From NCBI GenBank assembly GCA_038503035.1, contig JAVSML010001167.1, positions 564,831-628,830 of the forward strand: a stretch of 64,000 nt of DNA. The letters are read 5' to 3'. This DNA comes from Crocodylus rhombifer. Its lineage: Eukaryota > Chordata > Crocodylia > Crocodylidae. The translations under genes were made by a program, and so were the position numbers. The notes under the pieces are model-generated. The model did not search any database and had not been told where the DNA came from. It worked only from the letters and a program-made list of their open reading frames with translations. Position 1 is the stretch's first letter, and each line of letters starts with the position of its first letter. Below, one piece after another: positions 11,420-23,634 of the stretch.

Positions 11420-14125
11420 GGAGGTAGAAAAGAATTCGTCTCTCAGTCCCAGGCCTCATTGGCTTTAAATCAAGTGGGTGGGAAAAATCCTTTCAACAAC
11501 TATGTTTGTCATGTAAGATCATGTGAGCCAGTTATGTTGTAGACCAGGTATGAAATTTCCAGTACTCAAATTTTACTCTAAATTCTAATTGTATTTCACT
11601 ACCAATGAAACTATTCACGGGAAGGAGGAAAAGAGTGGGTGAGTTGCTTCTCTCCCCACTTGTGTCTTGTTTAATCAACTGAGCTAAACAGAGGTGGACA
11701 TAACAGGGAAACAGCTGCCAGGGCCAGCACCGTTACGGGAAGAGAGAAGCAGTAGGGTAAAGAAGCTACAGTAATTCCTGACCCAACTAAAGAATGTGAA
11801 GGATAAAAACAAGATGTAAAGACTGGCCAGCATGTTTTCTTAAGCGGAGGCTATGCAAGCCCTTCCTTTTCTTCTTTCCTTGCACTGCACAAAAACCTTC
11901 CTGTAACTATACAAGCAGAGAGGACTCAAGAATCCTATTCACAGATGTTTTCATGAGGGAAAGCGTGTGTTGTGGGAAAAAGCTGAGGTGATAGGGGGTA
12001 GAGAGCACCCTTTACCAAATTTAGAAAGCCTGCCTAGGAAAAATGTCTGAAGATTTTTTTTAAATGTATTTAAAATTTTAAAAGGAGCTGCTAAAGGCTA
12101 AAATTGGATTTTTTTTAAGAAACATACTTTTTTGTCACTTCAAAACCAAACTGCTTTATTGTTAATGGGAAGATTTTCTTTTCAATTTATTCATAAAATT
12201 ATTGATATTGCTATATGGAAAACAATTTTCCTCAACTAAACTTAGGATCCCAGGCCCATATTTTGACAGCTTAGGGATGGGGGTCCTTAATGATACTTGA
12301 GCTGAATTAAGGAATTCAAGTGCCTTTCAGGTCAAACAGCAAATCCCAATTGATTAGCATAATTGGGCAAAGAATTTCAACTTTCGTGAGTAGGTAAGAG
12401 TAAGTCAAAAGACAGTTCTGGTTGTAAGTACAGAAAAAACTGTTTAGTTATCAAATTTGTGTTTAAGTTTGTGTGTTGTTCTCACATTAGAGATATCAAT
12501 GAGGTCCTAGACTTGTCTTTGCATAGATGAGCATTTTCAGTGGGAAATTTCATCTAACTGATCTCACAGGCATCAAGAGCCTGTAACTGCCTTAACTAAA
12601 GCCTTCCAGTTCTTCTCATCATATGTAATCTCCTGTCTTACTTCTTTGCCTATCCTTTCTAAATCAGTTTTTATCTTCCTATCATAGCATGTTGCCCAAC
12701 ATACGCCATTTATTTATTTTACAGTCATGTTCAGCGTTGGCTGCATTTAATCAACTATATAGTTGTTTTCCATTACTGAACACACGTTATTTTGGCAGCA
12801 GTTTAATGACAGACAATGTATTTAATGAAGTTTGGAGGGGTGCAGGGGGATGGACACCCACCTCACTATGTATTCAAGTAAATATGATATTCAATTGCTT
12901 TTTAAAATGGGAAACCAATATCTCTCTCTATATAAAATGTTAAATTATATACAGTAAATTACTGAATGTACAAAACTATGAATGATGGTATTTTTTGTAT
13001 TGCGTGTTACCTATAAACACTCATTCTTAGACAAACAGCATACTATTCAACAGCAACACGTTTCATGGCATCAAATGAAAAGTGATCTAATCATACCAGT
13101 ATGAACATTCAGTATTTATTTAGCACTAAAAAACCATCCATCAATACACCAAATCAATTTCTGATTCCCATTCCGGACTGCAGCCAAAAGGAAACGGGTC
13201 ACAAACGACCTGGGGCATTCAGAAACCGTACTGTGACCAAGCAATGGAAGATTAGTTACTAAATGATAACTTGACAATTTATGTCAAATATAGAGAAGCC
13301 TCCGCTTAAACAAATAGCTTCAAGAAACAAATGCTTCCCTGAGAGATGAGACTCATCATTGTCTTTATCTGAGCTTTCCCATGATCATCTTCATTAGTAC
13401 AGATTTCATTCTCCTCTGTAAAAGCCTTCAGAGTGGGAAGATATCTGTCCAAATGATAGAATGAAGGGCTCCTACCTCATATAGTAACTTCAGTACATAT
13501 GAACTGCCCCACAAACAGGAACAGAAGTCTACAAATACACCAGCAGCCAAAAAACTGATTCTGTTTTCGCAGAGCAAAAGCACAGTAACTCAAAAAAACC
13601 ATGATGCAATTTCTCCTTTCTAGCCCAATACTTCCTTTCCAAGTGCGCTCGCTGTCTTTCTGTCTACATCATCTGAACAAGATGACCTATGAAGATTAAC
13701 CTGGAAAAGACACTAGCTATTGGCCAACCTATCAAGAGTTGACAAAAGATTAAACAGCTACCAAATTCACAAATCCAAATTGTGATATAATCTACATCTA
13801 ATGCAGGAAAATGAGCTTTGAATTTGTCAAGACCAAAAATTAAAATTACTTTGAATCATGCAGTGGTACCAATTTAACTACCCAAAAGCTAGTACCATGA
13901 AAAATTAAAAGATATTGAAAATATCATCTTCATAGTGCAGTAATTAAACAATTAATGGTTTTAAGATGCAGGTGTCAACAAGGTGGGACGGGAAGTTGGA
14001 GCTATATAAAAATCCCTTATCTATTTCCTCTGTGACCACCCATCATAATGTTAATTAACAGGAAGATATTTCGGACAAGCTGTACTGGAACTATCCATTA
14101 TTATGAATATAATAAACAAAATTAG

Positions 14126-15061
14126 CAGGGTGGATTTGATTTAAACCAAACTGATTTAAATCATGATTTAAAATCACCAGTCAGGAAGCCTCAATTTAGT
14201 CACTATTCTCTACAAAAAGTACATTCTTTGTTGCTTGCTATAACCTTCATTAAAATATTTCTACACAGGGTCTTTTTTATGGCTGGGCAAGCCCACTGCC
14301 ATAATAGGTTTTCCCTTCTATCAGACCATTCCCTGACTACTTCTCAAGTCAATGGAGAGGCTATCCTCAGAAACTTCTCTCAGGATTTGTGGAATATTCA
14401 ACTCAAAATGTTTCTCTTTTGTTTCTACTGCCCCTCCCTCCTTGCATTTATCTCCAGACTCCTTGCCACAATCCACTCCACCCCCAACAATCCTCTATTC
14501 ATTTAACTTCTTGAAACATTGCACTTTTAGAGAGAGGCAAGGAAGAGCTAGACTCTGTGTAAAAAAACTTGCAGAGACGAGAAAACTGATGGGTGGGTAA
14601 TCAGGTCTGTTCTTTCTCATCTCCATATACTGCTGCTAACAAGGATGTTATCTCTGGACACACAAATCCAGAGTTTGACAACTGAAACTAAGCATCAAAG
14701 AAATCTTCTAGACTGAGCACTGAGTCCCACTGGGTAGCATTTAAAAAAAAAAATCTTTTCTAATCTGTAGAGGAGCTTCTGGGAACCTCGTAAGATTGGG
14801 TCCCTAATGCAGTCCAAGGCCTCTTGTGACCTATTTATAAAACTTTTCTGAAAAGGTTACATGAATATATTGTCTCAAATAGCATACAATTAGAAATCAT
14901 AATCAATATTCCACAACAATATTTTTGAGTTCAAACATATCTTAAATTAAAACTATCTTTATATACGTTTACTTTTTCAAAAAACATCTTAGTTTTTTTA
15001 AAGATTAAATAAAAAAATCTGATTATTAAAAAAAAAAAAAATCACTAATTTATCTGCCCTG
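14126..15061. mobile_element. hAT-type non-autonomous element with 8-bp target duplication
   Basis: Starts cagggtggatttgattta and ends atttatctgccctg. The outer 10 bp and the T/A-rich 'gattta' blocks are inverted relative to each other. The flanks aaaattag (14118-14125) and aaagttag (15062-15069) agree in 7 of 8 positions, the hAT signature. The 936-bp interior has poly-A runs and no transposase frame. Confidence 0.65.
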
Positions 15062-15240
15062 AAAGTTAGTGAATATACTACTGAAGCCTATTGCAGTGTC
15101 ATAAAAAAAAAAGAAACTTTAGTATTTCAGATTTCTCTACTCACCATACCATATTGGTTGAAGTAGGTTTTTTAAAATTTACTTTACTAAGATCTTGTCC
15201 TTTTTTCCATCTAGAAAGAACCAGATTTACTTTGTAATTG

Positions 15241-15702
15241 TAATACTGGGCTCCACACTTCAAGAGGGATGTGGCCAAGCTGGAGAGGGTTCAGAGGAGG
15301 GCCACCTGCTTGGTGAAAGGGCAGCAGGACAGGCCCTATGAGAAGAGACTGAGGGACCTGAACCTGTTCAGACTCAGCAAGAGGAGGCTGGGGGGGCGGG
15401 CTGGTGGCTGCCTACGGACTCATCAGGGGAGATAAGGGCTCTACCTATTCGCTGTTGTTCTCCCCAGCACCACCTGGGGTGACGAGGAACAATGGTAATA
15501 AGCTGATGGAGAACAGGTTTAGGTTAGAGATCAGAAGGCAGTTTTTTTACAGTTAGGGTGGCCAAAATCTGGAACCAACTTCCCAGGGAAGTGGTCCTTG
15601 CCTCTACCTTGGGCAAATTCAAGAGGAGATTGGATGAACACCTGTCTGGGGTCTTGTGAACCCAGCATTCATTCCTGCCTGTGGCAGGGGGTCAGGCTAG
15701 AT
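15241..15702 (+). mobile_element. CR1 LINE 3' part, split by hAT
   Basis: Plus-strand CR1 C-terminal RT and 3' sequence: the 'FWAPHFKRDV..LERVQRRAT' region at 15250-15310, then RPYEKRLRDLNLF and a 3' domain ending in 'ggggtcaggctagat'. The frame is shifted in several places. It is interrupted at 15703 by a hAT element and finishes at 16692-16746. Confidence 0.88.
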
Positions 15703-16691
15703 CAGGAGTGTCCACCCTTTTTGAAGGTGGGGCCAGATCACGAACTTTTTATCACCCAGTGGGCCAGTGAGCCATATTCAAAGACCTCACAGGAAGTAGT
15801 ATCATAACAGGAAATGATGTCACTTGACCTTTGACACCAATGAAGTTGCAGGAAGCAAGAATAAAATGCATCTAGAAATGTGGTTTAAAATCCAAAATAA
15901 AAACAATATAAAAACAAGAATGAAATAATACCAAACACTTGACTAAAATGGGAGCTCTCCTCACTGCCACACACGTCAGCGTGCATGCATGTGTGTATGT
16001 GCACGTGTGTGTGCATACCTACCCTCCCTTTTATCTCTCCATCCTGGATGTCCCTGTCTGAGGGACAAATGCAGCCTCTGGTCTGGGTTCCTGCAACCGC
16101 ACACCCCACAGCCCCGGCCTGGCCCCGAGGTGCCCCCAGCTTTGTGCAGGAACTTACCCCGTACCTTCATCCACCCCGGCCCCAAGGCACCCCCAGCTCT
16201 GCACGGGAACTTACCCTGTGCCTCTGTCCACCCTGGCCTGGCCCCAAGACACCCCCAGCTCCAAGCAGGAACTTATCCCGTGCCTCCAACCTGCCCCAGC
16301 TCAGCCCCAAGGCGCCCCCAGCTCCGCGTGGGAACCTACCTCATGCCTCCGTCCACCACACAGCGGGCAGGGCGCAAGCCATGCTGCAGCTTCCTTGGCC
16401 ATGTGCCAGGAGCAAGGGGTGGAAACAGAGAACAAGCTGCACATGCTGTCTCCAGCTCGTCTAATCAGGCATGCCTGGGGCAGCCCCGCGCCATGCAGCC
16501 CTCAGGGCAGCAGTGGAAGGACACGGCTCACTGATGAGCCCAGCCCCGTAGGGGTAAGCAGCTCCCCTCCCCTTGCTGCCAGCTGGGGCCTGCAGGCCAG
16601 CCCTGCCTGCCTGGCCGCTGCCCTGGATCTGCAGCGGCAGCGCCTCAGGCCAGATAAAATGGCTTGGAGGGCCACATGTTGGACAAGCCTG
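15703..16691. mobile_element. hAT-type element inserted in CR1, perfect 8-bp duplication
   Basis: The element starts caggagtgtccaccctttt and ends gttggacaagcctg, which are inverted repeats. It is flanked by identical ggctagat at 15695-15702 and 16692-16699. The CR1 sequence resumes exactly after it. The 989-bp interior is GC-rich, has a TG-rich stretch near 15976-16018 and a four-unit minisatellite. Proline-rich ORFs inside (15985-16534) result from that composition, not from a transposase. Confidence 0.85.
16121..16362. repeat. Four-unit minisatellite (57-63 bp units) inside hAT
   Basis: Units begin near 16121, 16178, 16240 and 16303. Each reads ggccccaaggc.cccccagct, then c..gcaggaacttaccc, then gtgcctc..tccaccc, with substitutions and small indels. 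Confidence 0.8.
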
Positions 16692-16746
16692 GGCTAGATG
16701 ATCTATTCAGGTCCCTCCTGACCGTAGCTACTATGAAACTATGAAT
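16692..16746 (+). mobile_element. CR1 3' terminus beyond the hAT insertion
   Basis: ggctagatgatctattcagg, ctcctgaccgtag and tatgaaactatgaa form the CR1 end, continuous with 15241-15702 once the hAT and one duplication copy are removed. Confidence 0.88.
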
Positions 16747-17534
16747 AACTATATTTACTTTGTAAGTGTAGGCTGTTCATGCTATTGTTAAACAGAATTT
16801 CTTCACAAGCCCACACTCAGTATAAGCTTTGAAGTCCTCATTTTATACACTTGGAGCTGTATTTTCTACAAGTTTCCCTTGTGCAAAGGCAGCACAACTT
16901 TCCCTGTTTATTTGAGCAAGTTACAGAACAAGGCAGAAAGAAAAAATGTTATACCTGGAAATCTCTATCATATTGTTAAAAGTAACTATTTCTTAGCTGA
17001 CAGTGACATGGCTTCTGTACAAAGTGGAACTCCCTTTCTCTGCCATCCTTTTTCAGAACGATCATTACTAAAAACAGATTTCCATATTTGTCTTAATTTT
17101 CTTTTCTATTCCCAGCCCTACATTTCTTTTTGCTTAAGGCAATTTTGGTTCAAACAGCAAAGAGAAATGACAGAGAAAAGCTAACAGATAAAACAGAGAA
17201 AGAAAATAGCAGCAAAAGAACAAAAAAAGGTCAAAGTAGCCAATAATAACCAGACTCAAAGCATACTCCCTCTGGCCTCTGGTTTTGCACTGTTTTTGCC
17301 ACTCCCTTTCAGGACTCCGTCAGAAAAATACAAGATGCCTGGCCATCTTATCCATCACTCTCCCCCCTCAATCAAGGGGGTAATTATTAAACTTTGGTTC
17401 CAACCATAGGGACTGAAAAAAATGGTAATAAATATTGCAGCAAGGGGGGAGATGAGAAACCTGTTGTTAATGTGAAGACTTGACACCAAAGAACTAAACA
17501 ACTGCTAACTCTTAGAAAGTCCCCCAAGGAATCA

Positions 17535-17718
17535 AAACCTGCATTGAAGAGCTCTTCCTGGCTCCGGACCTGCACAGGCCAATCTCTCTCCTAGACTTGG
17601 TCCTGGCCAAAGGAAAGGACCTGCTGACTGATTTAAAATACAGAGGGTAGCCTGAGTGACAGCAACCATGAAACCATCACATTCACTGTCAGTTAGAATA
17701 CAAGGAAGTCGAGGGAAA
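17535..17718 (+). mobile_element. Old CR1 endonuclease fragment (outer element of CR1 nest)
   Basis: The degraded frame contains LLDLVLAKGKDLL (17598-17640) and a 'DS/NHET/ITFTV' remnant, the C-terminal part of the CR1 endonuclease, then VRIQGSRGKG. The next expected residues (ADKSDSRVAILYFK) are found 3.8 kb away at 21516, showing later CR1s landed here. Confidence 0.75.
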
Positions 17719-20037
17719 GGGGGCTTAATGGTGGGGGTCTACTACAGACCACCCAACCAAGGGGAAGAGCTAGATCGTGAATTCTTAAGTCAGCTCACAG
17801 AGGTAGTTAGGTCAAAAGACGTCATCATGGGTTACCTGAACTTTCCAGACATCTGCTGGGAAGAGGAGTCAGCCAGGTCTGACCGCTCATGTAAGTTCCT
17901 AGCTGAAATACAGGACCGCCATCTAACCCAGGAGGTGCACAGCCCCATCAGGGGGGACACCTTGTTGGACCTGGTGCTTGCCACAGGTGACAACCTGGTG
18001 AGGGGGCTGTGGGTGCTCGACCACTTGGGTGACAGTGATCATCGCCTGCTGGAATTCACCATCCAACGCAAGGTGGCAAAGGCCTACAGCAAGGCAGCAG
18101 CCCTGGACTTCAGGAAGGCAGACTTCAATGACGTAAGGAGCATAGTTGGGGAGGCACTGAGGTCCCAGAGGGGAGGGGAGGGCAGTCGGGAGTCCAAGAA
18201 GAGTGGTCGCTGCTTAAAGAGACAATCCTCCAAGCCCAAAGGGAGGTAATCCCAACACAGATCAAAGGAAGCAAGAGGGTGCAAAAGCACCCACGGCTCT
18301 ACAAAAGCATCCGAGAAAGCGTCCTAGCTAAAACGAAGACATACTCCCAATGGAAAGGAGGACTACACCTCGGTTGCAAGGGGCTGCAGGGGGGAGGTCA
18401 GGAAGGCCAAGGTAGAGATGGAACTGGGACTAGCGACCTGGATTGAGGACAACAAGAAGTCCTTCTTTAAATACATAGGGGCAAAAAGAAGGTACCGGGT
18501 AATGTGGGGCCCCTGCCAGACACGCTAGGAAATATGGTCGTCACACCAGACGACAAAAGCTAACCTATTTAACAATTTCTTTGCCTCCAATTTCCTGAGC
18601 AGGGACCAGATCAGCCCCCGCCCCTCTCCCCGGTCCCAGGGGAAGCGCACCCAGCCCAAGGGTCAGTGAGGATCTAGTCAGGGAACTTCTGGAGGGACTG
18701 GACATATTTAAAATCAGCTGGTCCTGATGATCTCCACCCCAGAGTGCTGAGGGAATTAGCAGACGTCATTGCCTAGGGGCAACCAACATGGGTTCATCAG
18801 TGGCAGGTCCTGTCTCACCAATCTGGTGGCCTTTTACGATCAGATCGCCAGATCATGAGATGCAGGAGTAGCAGTGGATATAGTCTTCCTGGACTTCCAG
18901 AAGGCTTTTGACACTGTCTCTCACCCCATTCTCATTAAGAAACTGGGGGGCTGTGGTGTAGACACCCACACAGTAAAATGGGTCGCCAACTGGCTGGAGC
19001 GCCGCACCCAGAGGGTAGTAGTGGATGGGTCCTTCTCAACCTGGAAGGACGTGGACAGTGGGGTTCTGCAGGGCTCGGTCCTCGGGCCCACACTGTTCAA
19101 CATCTTCATCAGTGATTTGGACGAGGGGGTAAAAAGCACCCTGTTCAAATTTGCTGATGACACTAAGATGTGGGGGGATGTGGGCACACGGGAAGGATGC
19201 AACAGGTTACAATCAGACCTAGACAGGTTACAAGGGTGGGCGGATGAGAATAGGATGGGTTTCAACACAGACAAGTGCAAGGTGATGCACCTCGGGAGGA
19301 ACAACGGGCACCATACCTACAGGTTAGGGAACTCCCCTCTTGTCAGCACAGAGGCGGAAAAGGATCTGGGGGTCATCACTGACTCCAAGATGAACATGGG
19401 TCGGCAGTGTGGAAAGGTAGTTAGGAAGGCCAACCGCACCTTGGCATGCATCCACAGATGCATCTTGAGCAGGTCCAAAGAGGTGATCCTCCCACTCTAT
19501 GCGGCACTGGTCAGGCCGCAGCTGGAGTACTGCGTCCAGTTCTGGGCGCCACACTTCAAGAGGGATGTCAACAGCATGGAGAGGGTCCAGAGGAGGGCCA
19601 CTCGTATGATCAGGGGACAACAGGGCAGGCCCTATGAGGAGAGGCTACAGGACCTGAACCTGTTCAGCCTCCAAAAGAGAAGGCTGAGGGGGGATCTTGT
19701 GGCCTGTTATAAACTAGTCACGGGGGATCAGCAGGCATTGGGGGAGTCACTGTTCCGCCGAGCACCGCCAGGAGTGACCAGGAATAACGGTCACAAGCTG
19801 GCAAAGGGTAGGTTTAGGTTAGATATCAGGAGGCACTACTTCACAGTCAGGGCGGCTAGGGTCTGTAACCAACTTCCAAGAGAGGTGGTGCAGGCTTCTA
19901 CCCTGGGGGTGTTTAAGAGGAGGTTAGATGCACATCTTGGTGGGGTCATTTGACCCCAGTACTCTTTCCTGCCATGGCAGGGGGTCGGACTAGATGATCT
20001 GCTCAGGTCCCTTCTGACCCTAGAAGGTATGAAACTA
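17719..20037 (+). mobile_element. CR1 LINE copy A: endonuclease C-terminus plus reverse transcriptase
   Basis: This is the best-preserved LINE in the window. 17719-18249 encodes the endonuclease C-terminal half: GVYYRPPNQGEELDREFLSQ, DICWEEE, TLLDLVLATGDNLV, DSDHRLLEF. After frame damage around 18250-18870, an open frame of 359 codons (18874-19953) covers the RT palm, thumb and C-terminus: FLDFQKAFDTVSHPILI, VLQGSVLGPTLFNIFISDLD, FADDTKMWG, CKVMHLGRN, RPQLEYCVQFWAPHFKRDV. An internal deletion near 18774 removes the region from ..LADVIA to RGNQHGF. The 3' end is 'ggggtcggactagatgatct..' then tatgaaactatt. It is truncated at the 5' end and inactive. Confidence 0.92.
18874..19953 (+). pseudogene. 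CR1 ORF2 reverse-transcriptase remnant, 359 codons open
   Basis: This frame encodes the RT palm and the region after it within CR1 copy A. The active-site box is FADD at about residue 91, with the upstream FLDFQKAFD motif at residues 5-13. The maturation end ..HYFTVRAARVCNQLPREVVQ and ..TLGVFKRRLDAHLGGVI is the normal CR1 C-terminus. The N-terminal half of RT and all of the endonuclease are missing from the frame, so this is not a functional enzyme despite being stop-free. Confidence 0.88.
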
Positions 20038-21515
20038 TTACGGGACTCCTGGCATGGCTTTAAGAACACTCGTGGTGCTCTGGTGTGCTGTCAGAGGACT
20101 GGAAGAGGGCCAACATGGTTCCCATTTTCAAAAAAAGGAGGAAGGAGGACCCAGGAAACTATAGGCCAGTTAGTCTTACCTCAATCCTGGGTAAACTTTT
20201 GGAGAGAATTCTCCTGGCACATGTCCACGAGAGGCCAGCGGGGGAGGTTATGCTTAGGGGCAACCAACATGGGTTAATTAGAGGCAGATCCTGTCAGACC
20301 AACCTGGTGGCCTTTTATGACCAGGTCACAAAATCTTTAGACACAGGGGTGGCAGTGGACATAGTCTTTCTGGACTTTAGGAAGGCCTTCGACATTGTCT
20401 CTCACCCCATTCTCATTAAAAACTAGGGGACTGTGGTGTCCAGACCTACACAGTCAAATGGGTTGCCAACTAGCTGGAGGGCCGCACCCCGAGAGTGGTG
20501 GTGGATGAGTCATTTTCGACCTGTAGGGATGTGGGCAGTGGGGTCCCCCAGGGCTCAGTCCTCGGGCCCACACTGTTCAACATCTTCACCAGTGACTTGG
20601 ACAAGGGGGTAAAAAGCACCCTGTTCAAATTTGCTGATGACACTAAGATGTTGGGGGATATGGGCATGCTAGAACAGAGGAATTAGCTGCAATCAGACCT
20701 GGACAGGTTACAGGGGTGGGCGGATGAGAACAGGATGGGTTTCAAGACTGACAAGTGCAAGGTGATGCACCTCGGGAGGAAGAACCAGCAGCAGACCCAC
20801 ATGCTGGGGAACTCCCTTCTCGTCAGTGCAGAGGCAGAAAAGGGTCTTGGAATCACTATTGATGCCAAAATGAACATGGGCCGGCAGCATGGGGATGCAG
20901 TCAGGAAGGCCAACAGCACCTTGTCATGCATCCACAGATGCATCTCAAGCAGGTCCAAGGAGGTGATCCTCCCCCTCTATGCGACACTTGCCAGACTGCA
21001 GTTGGAGTACTGCATCCAGTTCTGGGCGCCGCACTTCAAGGAGGGATGTGGACAACAAGGAGAGGGTCCAGAGGAGGGCCACTTGCGTGATCAGGGGCAG
21101 CAGGGCAGGCCCTACGAGGAGAGGCTACGGGACCTGAACCTGTTCAGCCTCCACAAGAGAAGGCTGAGGGGGGATCTAGTGGCCGTTTACAAACTAGTCA
21201 GAGGAGATTAGCAGGTACTGGGGGAGTCCCTGTTCCCCCAAGCACTACCAGGAGTGACTAGAAATAATGGTCACAAGCTGGCAGAGGGTAGATTTAGACT
21301 AGACATCAGGAAGTGCTACTTCACTGTCAGGGCAGCTAGGATCTGGAACCAACTTCTAAGTGAAGTGGTGCTGGCTCCTACCCTGGGGGTCTTTAAGAGA
21401 AGGCTACATGAACACCTTTTGTTGGGGTTGTTTCACCCCAGTACTTTTTCCTGCCATGGCGGGGGTCGGACTTGATGATCTGCTCCGGTCCCTTCTGACC
21501 CTACCAACTATGAAA
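20038..21515 (+). mobile_element. CR1 LINE copy B, 5'-truncated, abutting copy A
   Basis: Starts in RT (DWKRANMVPIFKK, NYRPVSLTSILGKLLERIL, NQHGLIRGRSCQTNLVAFYD, FLDFRKAFDIVSHPILI), then PQGSVLGPTLFNIFTSDLD, FADDTKMLG, CKVMHLGRKN, ISSRSKEVILPLYATLARLQ and the C-terminal RNQLL/KRRLH region, ending ctatgaaac. Three to four frame breaks (near 20425, 20686 and 21037, and a stop at 21210). It is closely related to copy A, lies directly after A's tail, and contains the RT segment deleted in A. Confidence 0.9.
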
Positions 21516-23634
21516 CAAGGCAGACAAATCTGATAGCCGGGTTGCAATCTTGTACTTCAAAGGCAAAAGGTGTGCATGAAGAGTGGTCGTTCCTTAAGGA
21601 CATGATCCTTGAAGCACACAGGAAGTCCATTTGCATGCGAAGAAAAGGTAGCAGAAGGGCTGGGAAGCCCTCTTGGCTAAACAAGGAAATCACAGTCCTC
21701 TTAATAAAGAAGAGGCATACAAACAATGGAAGCTAAGGAACAGGCCCCAAGGCAGACTATACAACAACAGCCCGCATTTACAGGGCACAAATTAGGAAGG
21801 CCAAGGCGGCAACTGAACTTAGAGATTAGCAATGGGAATCAAGGACAACAAGAAGTCCTTCTTCAGGTATGTAGCAACAGGAAAAAAAAACAAATGGGAG
21901 TGTGGGGCCAGTGCTCAATAACTCAGGACAGCTGGTTACCGACACTCATGAGAAAAATGAACTCCTGAATGACTACTTTGCCTCGATATTTCACTGGGTC
22001 AAGGGGGGGCAGGGGGAGGAATCACACCAGACAGGGTACAGAAAGAGCATGGCAGGAATGACTGCCTTCCTACTGTTGCTGTAGAACTGGTGTGTGATCA
22101 ATTAAAGAAATTAGACATATACAAGTCAGCAGGACCAGATGAACTCTATCCGAGAGTGCTGAAGGAGCTAGCTGAAGTCAGCAGGAAGCTCTTGGCAAAA
22201 CTATTCCAAAACTCACGGCACTCCAGAGAGGTCCCCGAGGAGTGGAAGAGGAGGAGAGAGGACCCAGGTAACTATAGGTCAATTAGCTTAACTCCTATCT
22301 CAGGGAAAATCCTGGAAAAATTCATTTAGGAGTCTATGTGCGACAGGCTTGCAGAAGGTAGGATTCTGAATGACAACCAGCATGGGCTTCACTGAGGGCA
22401 GGTCTCGTCTTACCAACCTCCTCTCCTTTTATGATCGGGTAACTCACCACCTGGATAAGAGAAAGGAGGTTGCATTATATACCTTAACTTCCAAAAATCC
22501 TTTGATCAGGTATCCTACTATGTTCTCATGAGAAAATTGAAGGACTGTGGGCTTAAGTACAAGACAGTTGGATGGGTACGAAGCTGGCTGTGAGGGAGGA
22601 CCCAGAGAGTCCTAATGAATGGATCTGTGTCGTCTTGGTGAGAAGTGACCAGTGGTGTCCAACAGGGTCAGTGCTTGGACCAGTACTTTTCAACATCTCT
22701 ATCAGTTATTTGGATGTGGGGATGAAGAGCTCACTGGTCAAATTCGCAGATGACACCAAGTTATGGGGAAGTGTGGTCATGCTTGAAGACAGGCTACAGA
22801 TACAGGCAGATCTAGACAGGCTAGCAAGCTGGGTCAGTCAAAACCAGATGAAGTTCAGCATCAAGAAATGTAAGTTGCTCCACCTAGGGATGAACAATCC
22901 CTAACACAACAGAGGTTTGGTGGCGCCAAACTGACAAGCACCACGAACAAAATGAACCGGCGGGTAATAAAAGACCACAATATGAATATGAGTCAGCAGT
23001 GTAATGCTGCTTCCAGCAGGGCAAATAATACTCTGGCATGCATTAATCAATGCATGTCCTGAAAAACCAAGGAAGTTATTCTTCTGCTCAACTTGGCATT
23101 GGTAAAACCCCAACTGGAGAACTGCGTGGAGTTCTGGGCACCGCATTTTAACAAGGACATGGTAAAACTTGAGAAAGTGCAGAAGGGCCACCTGTATGAT
23201 TAGATACTTGCATGGCAAACCATACGAGGAATGGCTGAGGGACCTGACACTCTTCAACCTAAAAAAGAGAAGGCTGAGAGGGGACCTGGTAGCAGCTTAC
23301 CACTACATCAGGGGAGTACATCAAGGGCTCAGTGAACAACTGTTCACAAAGACACCCTTGGGGAAAACCAGGAGTAATGGCCACAAACTTCTGGAAGACC
23401 ATTTCTGGCTCAACATTAGGAAAAACTTCTTCACAGTTAGGGTGTCCAGACTGTGGAATTAGCTCCCTCCAGAAGGGTGCAATCACCTACCCTGAAAAGC
23501 TTCAAGAGGAGACTGGACCATCACCTTGCTAGGGTCATGTGACCCCAGCTGTCTTTCCTCCCTGATGTGGGGGGCTGGACCTGATGATCTTCCAAGGTCC
23601 TTTCCAGCCCCTAACAATCTATGAATCTAACAGT
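21516..23634 (+). mobile_element. Old CR1 LINE, main part of the outer element
   Basis: This continues the fragment ending at 17718: SRVAILYFKGK, EEWSFLKDMILEAHRK, then QLKKLDIYKSAGPDELYPRV (22093-22152), a degraded palm, GSVLGPVLFNISISYLD, FADDTKLWG (22740-22770) and PYEEWLRDLTLFNLKKRRLR, ending 'ctatgaatctaa' at 23634. Many frameshifts and stops. It is clearly older than copies A and B, which split it. Confidence 0.88.

Noticed and set aside
15985..16697. Overlapping proline/alanine-rich ORFs of 159-181 codons
   Set aside because: They lie wholly within a hAT-type element and its minisatellite; they come from GC-rich repeat units and occur in several frames.
18921..19304. 127-codon minus-strand ORF
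   Set aside because: Antisense shadow of the CR1 RT frame at 18874-19953.
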